Part shown: positions 57,210 through 64,000 of the stretch, piece after piece | How positions within the stretch are numbered: position 1 is the first letter of the stretch | Layout: each line of letters opens with the position of its first letter | Source of the DNA: Janthinobacterium tructae | GTDB lineage: Bacteria; Pseudomonadota; Gammaproteobacteria; Burkholderiales; Burkholderiaceae_D | Reading direction: 5' to 3' | NCBI RefSeq assembly: GCF_006517255.1 | Contig: NZ_CP041185.1 | Location: 6,138,001-6,202,000 of the forward strand | DNA length: 64,000 nt | Translations under genes and position numbers: made by a program | The notes under the pieces: model-generated | What the model was told of the DNA's origin: nothing | Database searches by the model: none | Seen by the model: only the letters and a program-made list of their open reading frames with translations

Positions 57210-58268
57210 TCAGCCGGCTTGCTTCTCCTGTAATTGCTGCAGGCGCCAGGCGCCGGGATTGGTGCCCGCCCAGACGCGGAACGCGTGGTTGAACGCGCTT
57301 TGTTCCTGGTAGCCGAGCAGAAAGGCGATGTCCACCAGCGACAGGTCCGGCTCGCGCAAATAATCGCGCGCCAGGCCGTAGCGGGTATGGTCCAGCAGGG
57401 CCTGGAAGCTGGTGCCCGCGTCGGCCAGCTTGCGCTGCAGCGTGCGCGGCGTGACGGCGAGGGTGGCGGCAACGCCGGCCAGCCGCGCCGAACCCTGGCG
57501 CAAGCCCGCCACGATGGCCGCGTGCACTTGCGCCTCGATGCCGGCGCCGCCTCCTGTTTCGGCCTGGCGCTGCGCCAGCAGTTGTTCCGCGTGCTGGCAT
57601 AGCACGGGGTACAGGCTGACGTCCGCGTTTGGCACGGGCCAGTCCAGCAATTGCGCGTCGAAGGTGGCTGTATTGGCAGGGGCGTTGAATGCGGGCAGGC
57701 TGCCCAGCACGCGCACGTATTCGTCGCGGTGCGTGGCGTGGCGCAGCAGCTCGCCGCCGCCATCATGGGTAAACGCCAGCCGGGCCGGGGGCAGCGGCAT
57801 GCCGGCCAGCCAGTCGCCGCACACTTTGACACCGGCAAAGACGCTGTCGACCAGGTGCCGGCTGGCGCCCGGGTAATTGCTGGCCCAGCGGTAATGCGCG
57901 ACGGCGCCATCGCGCTGCAGCGTCGAGCGGCCCAGGTCGTGCGCCAGCCGCTCGTAGCGGGCCGTCTGTTCCAGCGCCTGGCCCACGTTCTTGCAACTGA
58001 GCAAAATCAAGCCGTAGGCGCTGTACGTGCCCATGCGTACGCGCTGGCCCACGTGCAGGCCGAAATGCGCGTCGCCCGCCAGCTTTGCTGCCGCATCGAG
58101 CAGGCGCACGTAGTCGCGCGCGGCCAGGCTGGCCGCTGATGCTTCCAGGCTGTGCGGCGGCACGCCGGCCGCTTGCGCCAGGGTGGCTGCCGCGATGCCG
58201 TGCGCGCCGGCCGCTTCGAGCAGCGGCAGCAGATAGGCGCCGGCGACACGGCCGTCAGTACTTGTCAT
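57210..58268 (-). CDS. AraC-family regulator with Arabinose_bd-like N-terminal domain
   Basis: This 352-residue regulator has an N-terminal effector domain of the PF12625/OruR type (LPLLEAAGAHGIAAATLAQAAGVP, HFGLHVGQRVRMGTYSAYGLILLSC) and a C-terminal AraC domain (VAATLAVTPRTLQRKLADAGTSF, LSLVDIAFLLGYQEQSAFNHAFRVWAG in blocks). It is divergent from the flavoprotein/kinase operon beginning at 58408 and upstream of bdhA on its own strand, so it may regulate either. The inducer is unknown. Confidence 0.85.
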   Translation of the reverse strand: MTSTDGRVAGAYLLPLLEAAGAHGIAAATLAQAAGVPPHSLEASAASLAARDYVRLLDAAAKLAGDAHFGLHVGQRVRMGTYSAYGLILLSCKNVGQALEQTARYERLAHDLGRSTLQRDGAVAHYRWASNYPGASRHLVDSVFAGVKVCGDWLAGMPLPPARLAFTHDGGGELLRHATHRDEYVRVLGSLPAFNAPANTATFDAQLLDWPVPNADVSLYPVLCQHAEQLLAQRQAETGGGAGIEAQVHAAIVAGLRQGSARLAGVAATLAVTPRTLQRKLADAGTSFQALLDHTRYGLARDYLREPDLSLVDIAFLLGYQEQSAFNHAFRVWAGTNPGAWRLQQLQEKQAG

Positions 58269-58407
58269 GATGGAACAATGCGATTGTCATGAAAAACCAA
58301 TACCCTTCGTTTGTGGCGGCATATGCTATTGATCTGGCAAGAAAATATGGCAAGGACAGTATAGCAAGCCGCCGTGGCGCGCAACTGGCCAAATACAGGG
58401 GATGTCA

Positions 58408-60018
58408 ATGCAACGCTGGAATGGCTGGGGGGACGAGAGCGTCACGTACGCGCTGAGCGAGGAGGCGCTGGCATTCCTGGGCGAACGCCTGGGGCCGGGC
58501 AGCGGCATGCTCGATGCCACATTGGACGAGGCTTGCGCGCAAGTGCCCGCGTCGCGCCTGGCGCCGCATCCGCTGATCGATACCCTGCCTGCCACGCGCG
58601 TGCGCCATTCGCTCGGCCAAAGCCTGCCCGACTGGTTCAAATTGCGCCACGGCCGCATCGGTGTTGTTCCCGATGGCGTGGCGTTTCCCGACAGCCCACT
58701 GCAGGTGCGCCAGCTGCTCGACCACGCGCGCCAGGCCTGCGTGGCCGTGATACCGCACGGTGGCGGCACCAGCGTGGCCGGGCACCTGACGGTGGCGGCG
58801 GGGGCGCGTCCCGTGCTGGCGCTGAGCCTCCTGCGTTTGTCTGCGCTGGGCCACCTGGACCGCGAGGCGCAGCTGGCCACGTTTGGCGCGGGCGTCTACG
58901 GCCCCGACCTGGAAGCGCAGCTGCGCGCGCATGGCTATACCCTGGGCCACTATCCGCAGTCGTTCGAATATTCCACCCTGGGCGGCTGGATCGCCACGCG
59001 CTCGTCGGGCCAGCAATCGCTGCGCTATGGCCGCATCGAGCAGCTGTTCGCGGGCGGCGAGGTGGAAACGCCGTCCGGCACCCTGACGATTCCCACGTTT
59101 CCCGCTTCGGCGGCCGGCATCGACCTGCGCGAAATGGTGCTCGGTTCCGAGGGGCGGCTGGGCATCCTGACGCAGGCCACGGTGCGCATCTCGCCGTTGC
59201 CGCCCTACGAAGCGTTCCACGCCGTGTTTTTCGCCGATTGGGGCCAGGCGCAGGCGGCCGTGCGGGTGCTGGCCCAGTCGCGCCTGCCCCTGTGCATGCT
59301 GCGCCTGTCGAACGCGCTCGAAACGCAGACCATGCTGACCCTGGCCGGCCACAAGAAACTGGTGGGACTGCTGGAGCGCTACCTGTCCCTGCGCGGCTGC
59401 GCGCAAGGCAAGTGCATGCTGATGCTGGGCGTCAGCGGCGAAGCGAAACCGGCGCGCGCGGCCCTGCGCAGCGCACTGGCGCTGGCGCGGCGGCACAAGG
59501 GTGTGCACGTGGGACGCCACATGGGCGACAAGTGGAAGCAGGGGAGATTTCGCAACGTCTACCTGCGCAATGGCGCCTGGGAGCACGGCTATGTCATCGA
59601 TACGGTGGAAACGGCCGTCGACTGGCCCCGCGTCACGGCCATGATGGCGGCGCTGGAGCAGGCGGGCACCAATGCGCTGGCCGCGCACGGCGAGCAGGTG
59701 CATGCGTATACGCATCTGTCGCACGTGTATGCGCAGGGCGCCAGCGTCTACACCACGTATGTGTACCGGCTGGCGCCCACGTATGAAGACAACATGGCGC
59801 GCTGGCGCAGCCTGAAAGACGCGGCCTGCGCCGCCATCGTGGCCAACGGCGGCACCATCAGCCACCAGCATGGCGTGGGCACGGACCACGCGCCGTGGCT
59901 GGCCGCAGAAAAGGGCGAGCTGGGCATCGCCGCCATGCGCGCGCTGTTCCGCCAGGTCGACCCGCAGGGCATGATGAACCCCGGCAAACTGCTGCCTGAT
60001 GTCGAAGGCCCATTGTGA
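58408..60018 (+). CDS. FAD-binding oxidase, alkyl-DHAP synthase-like
   Basis: This 536-residue flavoprotein has a PCMH-type FAD domain (VVPDGVAFPDSPLQVRQLLDHARQ, PHGGGTSVAGHLT) and a C-terminal region with YTHLSHVYAQGASVYTTYVYR and ISHQHGVGTDHAPWL. The last resembles the HHHGVG active-site motif of alkyldihydroxyacetonephosphate synthase and D-lactate/glycolate oxidases. A GlpD-like gene overlaps its stop (GTGA) and a carbohydrate kinase follows, so it probably acts on a glycerol- or ether-linked substrate. The reaction is not certain. CAGGGG at 58396-58401 suits ATG 58408; an ATG at 58402 is too close to it. Confidence 0.82.
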   Translation: MQRWNGWGDESVTYALSEEALAFLGERLGPGSGMLDATLDEACAQVPASRLAPHPLIDTLPATRVRHSLGQSLPDWFKLRHGRIGVVPDGVAFPDSPLQVRQLLDHARQACVAVIPHGGGTSVAGHLTVAAGARPVLALSLLRLSALGHLDREAQLATFGAGVYGPDLEAQLRAHGYTLGHYPQSFEYSTLGGWIATRSSGQQSLRYGRIEQLFAGGEVETPSGTLTIPTFPASAAGIDLREMVLGSEGRLGILTQATVRISPLPPYEAFHAVFFADWGQAQAAVRVLAQSRLPLCMLRLSNALETQTMLTLAGHKKLVGLLERYLSLRGCAQGKCMLMLGVSGEAKPARAALRSALALARRHKGVHVGRHMGDKWKQGRFRNVYLRNGAWEHGYVIDTVETAVDWPRVTAMMAALEQAGTNALAAHGEQVHAYTHLSHVYAQGASVYTTYVYRLAPTYEDNMARWRSLKDAACAAIVANGGTISHQHGVGTDHAPWLAAEKGELGIAAMRALFRQVDPQGMMNPGKLLPDVEGPL

Positions 60019-61583
60019 ACCGGGCGCAGTTGCCTGGCGTGCTGGCGCGCGAGTGGGACATCTTGATCGTCGGCGGCGGCATCACGGGCGCCGGCATCTT
60101 GCTGGAAGCAGCGCGGCGCGGCTTGAAGGCGCTGCTGGTGGAGCAGCGCGATTTTGCCTGGGGCACGTCGAGCCGCTCCTCGAAGCTGGTGCACGGCGGC
60201 TTGCGCTACCTCAAGCAGGGCCAGTTCGCGCTGACGCGCGAATCGGTGCATGAGCGGCAAGCCTTGCTGACGGATGCGGCGGGTCTGGTCGAGCCGCAGG
60301 GCTTTGCCTTTGGCGACTACACGGGCAGGAAACCGGGGCGGCGCCAGTTCATGCTGGGCCTGGCCATCTATGACCTGATGGCGGGCCGGCGCGCGCGCCG
60401 CTATGTCGACGCGGCCGACTTTGCCATGCTGGCGCCGCACATCCGGCGCGACGGCCTGCAGGGCGGCATGCTGTATCAGGACGCCAAGACGGACGACGCG
60501 CGCCTGGTGCTACGCGTGCTGCAGGAGGCGCGCCGCCATGGCGGCGTGGCCGTCAATTACCTGGGCGTGGCATCGCTGATCCGTGAAGATGGCAAGGTCG
60601 TCGGTGCCACCTTGATCGATGGCGTCGGCGCTGCAAGGTTGACCGTGCGCGCGCGCCTGGTGATCAGCGCCACGGGCGCCTGGGCCGATGGCTTGCGCGG
60701 CCAGGTGGGAGAGCCGCCGAAACTGCGGCCCCTGCGCGGCAGCCATCTGCTGCTGCCGGCCTGGCGCCTGCCGCTGGCGCAAGCCGTCAGCCTGATGCAT
60801 CCGCACGATGGCCGTCCCGTGTTTGCGTATCCGTGGGAGGGCGTGACTCTGGTGGGCACCACCGATGTCGACCATGGCGCCAGCCTGGATCTGGAGCCTG
60901 CCATCACGCGCGGCGAACTCGCCTATCTGATGACGGCGCTGCGCTGGCAGTTCCCGCAACTGGCGCTGGGCGAAGACGACGTGCTGGCCACGTTCGCCGG
61001 CGTGCGTCCCGTCATCGACAGCGGCCAGCTTGACCCGTCGAAGGAAGCGCGCGAACATGCGCTATGGCTGGAACATGGCTTGCTGACGGTGGCGGGCGGC
61101 AAGCTGACGACGTTCCGCGTGATCGCCCTCGACGCATTGCGCCGGGCCGCACCGCTGCTGCCGGGCTGGCAGGCGGATTTGCGCCCCTTGCCGATCTTTG
61201 ACGCAACGCCGCCCCTGTCGGGCAAGGCCTTGCTGCTCGATGGTGAACAGCGCGCGCGCCTGCTGGGCCGTCATGGCGCGGCCGCGCAGGCGCTGTGCGA
61301 TGCGGCGCAGGAGGGCGAACTGGCGCCGGTTCCCGGCACGCAGACCCTGTGGGCCCAGCTGCGCTGGGGCGCGCGCAACGAGGATGTGCAGCACCTGGAC
61401 GACCTGCTGCTGCGGCGCACGCGCCTCGGTTTGCAGCTGGCCGGCGGCGCGCTTGCTATCATGCCGCGCCTGCGTGGCGTCTGCCAGCATGAACTGGGTT
61501 GGGACGATGCGCGCTGGGATGCGGAACAGGCGCGCTACCTGGCCCTGTGGCGCAGCCATTACAGCGTGCCGCAAGACGAGTGA
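60015..61583 (+). CDS. FAD-dependent glycerol-3-phosphate dehydrogenase-like protein
   Basis: This 522-residue protein belongs to the GlpD/DAO family. The FAD motif is ILIVGGGITGAGILLEAARRG, followed by GTSSRSSKLVHGGLRYLKQG, the GlpD signature, and PWEGVTLVGTTDVDH. A C-terminal helical domain has LWAQLRWGARNEDVQHLDDLLLRRTRLGL. It normally oxidises glycerol-3-phosphate to DHAP, passing electrons to quinone. The GTG start overlaps the upstream stop (GTGA), giving coupling. Its cluster partners suggest a related but distinct substrate; a housekeeping GlpD would usually stand with glpK/glpF. Confidence 0.85.
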   Translation: MNRAQLPGVLAREWDILIVGGGITGAGILLEAARRGLKALLVEQRDFAWGTSSRSSKLVHGGLRYLKQGQFALTRESVHERQALLTDAAGLVEPQGFAFGDYTGRKPGRRQFMLGLAIYDLMAGRRARRYVDAADFAMLAPHIRRDGLQGGMLYQDAKTDDARLVLRVLQEARRHGGVAVNYLGVASLIREDGKVVGATLIDGVGAARLTVRARLVISATGAWADGLRGQVGEPPKLRPLRGSHLLLPAWRLPLAQAVSLMHPHDGRPVFAYPWEGVTLVGTTDVDHGASLDLEPAITRGELAYLMTALRWQFPQLALGEDDVLATFAGVRPVIDSGQLDPSKEAREHALWLEHGLLTVAGGKLTTFRVIALDALRRAAPLLPGWQADLRPLPIFDATPPLSGKALLLDGEQRARLLGRHGAAAQALCDAAQEGELAPVPGTQTLWAQLRWGARNEDVQHLDDLLLRRTRLGLQLAGGALAIMPRLRGVCQHELGWDDARWDAEQARYLALWRSHYSVPQDE

Positions 61584-61628
61584 AACAACGATAAAAACAA
61601 CGATAAAAATATCAAAGAGGAGAGCATC

Positions 61629-61946
61629 ATCGAGACCACCCTGTTTGGCCAGCCCCTGGCGCTGGGCGACGCCCGCATCACCTATGACAGCCTGTCGCCG
61701 CTGGACCTGCGCCAGAGCGTGGAGGGTCTCGTCGACGACCTGGGCGAAGACCTGCTGCAAATCACGTGCGCGAATGGCGACATCGTCGACGTGGGCTGGT
61801 ATCCGGCCTGGAATGAACAGGGACGCTTGCGCGTGGTGGCCGTGCGCGGGCAGGACTGGGAAGCGCCCGTGTTCAGCGCGCAGCCGGAAAAAGATCCGCA
61901 GGCGCTGCTGGCCGCGCTGCGCGCTGCGCTGGCCAGCGTGGCATAA
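61629..61946 (+). CDS. Small conserved-looking protein without a normal start codon
   Basis: The frame of the GlpD-like gene stays open after its TGA (61581-61583) and codes a plausible ~105-residue soluble protein: LFGQPLALGDARITYDSLSPLDLRQ in two parts, then DIVDVGWYPAWNEQGRL. No ATG, GTG or TTG occurs before GTG 61719, which would cut off this coherent N-terminus. AGAGGAG at 61616-61622 is well placed for ATC 61629 (or ATC 61626), so a rare ATC start is possible. A CTG at 61641 is another option. The kinase ATG follows 3 bp after the stop. I do not recognise the family. Confidence 0.5.
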   Translation: METTLFGQPLALGDARITYDSLSPLDLRQSVEGLVDDLGEDLLQITCANGDIVDVGWYPAWNEQGRLRVVAVRGQDWEAPVFSAQPEKDPQALLAALRAALASVA

Positions 61947-61949
61947 GCG

Positions 61950-63527
61950 ATGGCCTGCGCAGCGGGCAATGGCCCGTATATCCTCTCCATCGACAATGGC
62001 ACGCAAAGCGTGCGCGCGCTGCTGTTTGACCGGGACGGCAACCTGGCGGCCAGGGCACAAGTGTTCCTCGAAGCGTATTATTCCGAGCACCCCGGCTGGG
62101 CCGAGCATGACGCCGACGGTTACTGGCAAGCTGTGTGCGAAGCGTGCCAGCAGCTGTGGCGCAGCACGGACATAGCCAAGTCCTCGGTGGCCGGCGTGGC
62201 CGTGACCACGCAGCGCGGCACGGTGGTCAATGTGGATGAACATGGCATCCCCCTGCGCCCGGCCATCACCTGGCTGGACCAGCGCAGCACGCGCGACATT
62301 CCGCAACTGGCGCCGTGGTGGCGCGCGGCCTTCCGCGCCATGCGCCTCGATGGCACGATCGCCTACTTCCGCCGCGAGGCCGAAATCAACTGGATCAGCG
62401 CGCACCAGCCCGACATCTGGCGCCGCACGCACAAATTTCTGCTGCTGTCGGGCTTTTTGAACCACCGCCTCTGCGGACGCTACGTTGATTCGACCGGATC
62501 GCAAGTGGCGTATATTCCGTTCGACTACAAGCGCCACGCCTGGGCCGGGCGCTTCGACTGGAAGTGGCAGGCGCTGGCGATCCAGCGTTCCATGCTGCCG
62601 GAGCTGGTGACGCCGGGCACGCGCATGGGTGCCATCACGGCCGCGGCGGCGGCAGCGACGGGCATTCTTGAGGGCACGCCCTTGCTGGCGGCGGCCGCCG
62701 ACAAGGCGTGCGAGGTGTTGGGCGCGGGCTGCGTCGAACCGCATGTGGCGTGCCTCAGCTACGGCACCACGGCCACCATCAACACGACCAACCGCAAGTA
62801 CGTGGAAGTGACGCGCTTCATTCCCCCGTATCCAGCCGCCATGCCGGGCGCCTACAGCACGGAAGTGCAGATTTTTCGCGGCTACTGGATGGTCAACTGG
62901 TTCAAGGAGCAGTTCGGCGACCGCGAACGGGCGGCGGCCGCCGAAGATGGTACGGGCCTGTCTGCCGAAGCGCTGTTCGACCGCCTGGTCGACGCCGTGC
63001 CGCCGGGCTCCATGGGCCTGATGCTGCAGCCGTACTGGAGTCCCGGCATCAAGGTGCCTGGCCCGGAAGCGAAAGGCGCCATGATCGGCTTTGGCGACGT
63101 GCACACGCGCGCGCATATGTACCGCGCCATCCTCGAAGGACTCGCGTATGCGCTGCGCGAAGGCAAGGAGCGCATCGAGCGGCGCAGCGGCATGGCCATT
63201 ACGGAGCTGCGCATCGCGGGCGGCGGCTCGCAAAGCGACGCGGCCATGCAGCTGACGGCCGACATTTTCGGCTTGCCCGCCGCGCGCGCCCACGTGTATG
63301 AGAGTTCGGGCCTGGGCGCGGCCATCGCCGCTAGCGTGGGCCTGGGCTGGCATGCGGACTTTCCCGCCGCCGTGCAAGCCATGACGCGCAAGGGCAAGGT
63401 ATTCCATCCCCATCCCGAGCACCGCAAAATCTACGAGCAGCTGTACCGGCGCGTGTACCAGAAAATGTATGCGCGGCTGCAGCCCCTGTACCGCGAGATC
63501 GCCGACATCACCGGCTATCCGGAATAA
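61950..63527 (+). CDS. FGGY-family carbohydrate kinase
   Basis: This 525-residue sugar kinase has the N-terminal phosphate motif ILSIDNGTQSVRALLFD and a substrate-site region AITWLDQRSTRD. The C-terminal domain has LSYGTTATINTTN, GLMLQPYWSPG and the ATP-site signature RIAGGGSQSDAAMQLTADIFGLP. It resembles xylulokinase/glycerol kinase relatives but not clearly either. Placed after the alkyl-DHAP-synthase-like and GlpD-like genes, it should phosphorylate a polyol or glycerol derivative that those enzymes then oxidise. No Shine-Dalgarno is visible, which suggests coupling to the small gene ending 3 bp upstream. Confidence 0.85.
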   Translation: MACAAGNGPYILSIDNGTQSVRALLFDRDGNLAARAQVFLEAYYSEHPGWAEHDADGYWQAVCEACQQLWRSTDIAKSSVAGVAVTTQRGTVVNVDEHGIPLRPAITWLDQRSTRDIPQLAPWWRAAFRAMRLDGTIAYFRREAEINWISAHQPDIWRRTHKFLLLSGFLNHRLCGRYVDSTGSQVAYIPFDYKRHAWAGRFDWKWQALAIQRSMLPELVTPGTRMGAITAAAAAATGILEGTPLLAAAADKACEVLGAGCVEPHVACLSYGTTATINTTNRKYVEVTRFIPPYPAAMPGAYSTEVQIFRGYWMVNWFKEQFGDRERAAAAEDGTGLSAEALFDRLVDAVPPGSMGLMLQPYWSPGIKVPGPEAKGAMIGFGDVHTRAHMYRAILEGLAYALREGKERIERRSGMAITELRIAGGGSQSDAAMQLTADIFGLPAARAHVYESSGLGAAIAASVGLGWHADFPAAVQAMTRKGKVFHPHPEHRKIYEQLYRRVYQKMYARLQPLYREIADITGYPE

Positions 63528-63544
63528 AACGCATCAAATCGTAT

Positions 63545-63559
63545 TGCGAATCATTCGCA
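63545..63559. promoter_or_regulatory. Fur-box-like palindrome
   Basis: TGCGAAT-C-ATTCGCA (63545-63559) is a perfect 7-1-7 palindrome close to the proteobacterial Fur box core. It lies 215 bp upstream of the TonB-dependent receptor. The rest of 63528-63773 has no supported gene; a strand-opposed short ORF there is Arg/Ala-rich and looks like chance. Confidence 0.75.
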
Positions 63560-63773
63560 TCCAATATATGATGTATTCCGCATTTCACCAAGGCAACTTA
63601 TGCCGGTAACTGCAGTGCGCCGCCGGCCATGCGCCGGCGGCGTGTCCGCGCGGGCAGAGTTCCGCCGCAACGCTTCCATCAACGCCGCCGCTTGATCGTG
63701 CACCGCCTGTCCTCTGCCCAGCATTTTCACTCCCGCAACATCGAGTAACAAGCAAACCCAGGCAAGGATAGCG

Positions 63774-64000
63774 ATGAAGAGCAGCAGCAAACAAGGATGG
63801 ACCCCGCTGGCCGCCGCACTGGCGCTGGCATTGGGCGGCGCGCACGGCCATGCGTGGGCGGCAGCGATGGCCGACAAGGCCGAGAAGGCTGACGCCGTGC
63901 AGATGCCTGCCATCAGCGTGTTTGGCGACGCCATCAGCGCCGGCACGGCCGGGCGCTCGTACATCAACAGCGCCGACATCGAGCGCCAGCAGGCCGACAA
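63774..64000 (+). CDS. TonB-dependent outer-membrane receptor, N-terminal part (3' end outside window)
   Basis: The frame starts with a signal peptide (MKSSSKQGWTPLAAALALAL, then GGAHGHAWA) and stays open to the window end. The mature N-terminus reads MPAISVFGDAISAGTAGRSYINSADIERQQADK. This is the TonB-box region and the start of a plug domain, where DIERQQA commonly opens the plug. Only about 75 residues are visible, so the substrate is unclear; the Fur-box-like site upstream points to iron or haem. CAAGGAT precedes the ATG. Confidence 0.75.
   Translation, partial: MKSSSKQGWTPLAAALALALGGAHGHAWAAAMADKAEKADAVQMPAISVFGDAISAGTAGRSYINSADIERQQAD

Overview
The window looks like the chromosome of a GC-rich betaproteobacterium of the Oxalobacteraceae. 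Janthinobacterium or a close relative is my best guess, inferred from gene content (two-partner-secretion adhesins, paired chitinase lipoproteins, a taurine operon, many MCP/HD-GYP type sensors) and codon use; no rRNA or other marker gene is present to confirm it. Coding density is high. I see no tRNA, rRNA, insertion sequence, integrase or CRISPR array.

Layout. 1-2850: the 3' end of a repeat-rich secreted adhesin and its TpsB outer-membrane transporter. 3170-7902: an RNA-repair-like pair (RNA ligase; HD plus P-loop kinase) converging, with 4 bp between stops, on a CobS/CobT-like AAA+/VWA pair. 7943-19472: a nearly complete taurine dissimilation island. It holds an IclR regulator, sulfoacetaldehyde acetyltransferase Xsc, a taurine dehydrogenase TauXY, the importer TauABC, an APC-family permease, and a Tat-exported sulfite dehydrogenase SorA with dihaem cytochrome SorB. 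Taurine is imported, deaminated to sulfoacetaldehyde, cleaved by Xsc to acetyl phosphate and sulfite, and the sulfite is oxidised in the periplasm. 20141-31151: a second two-partner-secretion system whose 3106-residue adhesin carries long arrays of 88-residue repeats. 31306-36368: a sulfotransferase and two chitinase lipoproteins (GH19 and GH18) sharing the same CBM plus Pro-Thr linker architecture.

36450-45646: a LamB-type porin divergent from a mannitol/sorbitol ABC transporter (mtlEFGK), polyol dehydrogenase mtlD and two tandem MtlR-like AraC regulators. The porin/transporter intergenic region has nested palindromes built on GATACT/AGTATC. 45718-51968: a phytase-like esterase lipoprotein, an S9 peptidase, a glutathione S-transferase divergent from an HxlR regulator, and an unknown exported protein. 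52354-58268: an HD-GYP protein, a PAS-containing chemotaxis transducer, a DUF2071 protein, 3-hydroxybutyrate dehydrogenase and an AraC regulator. 58408-63527: a tightly packed operon of an alkyl-DHAP-synthase-like flavoprotein, a GlpD-like dehydrogenase, a small protein with no ordinary start codon, and an FGGY kinase; its substrate is unknown. The window ends in a TonB-dependent receptor preceded by a Fur-box-like palindrome.

The most novel-looking candidates are the RNA ligase/kinase plus CobS/CobT-like neighbourhood, the uncharacterised flavoprotein/kinase operon with its apparent ATC-start gene, and the nested operator between porin and mtl genes. All functions are read from sequence by eye; no database search was possible.
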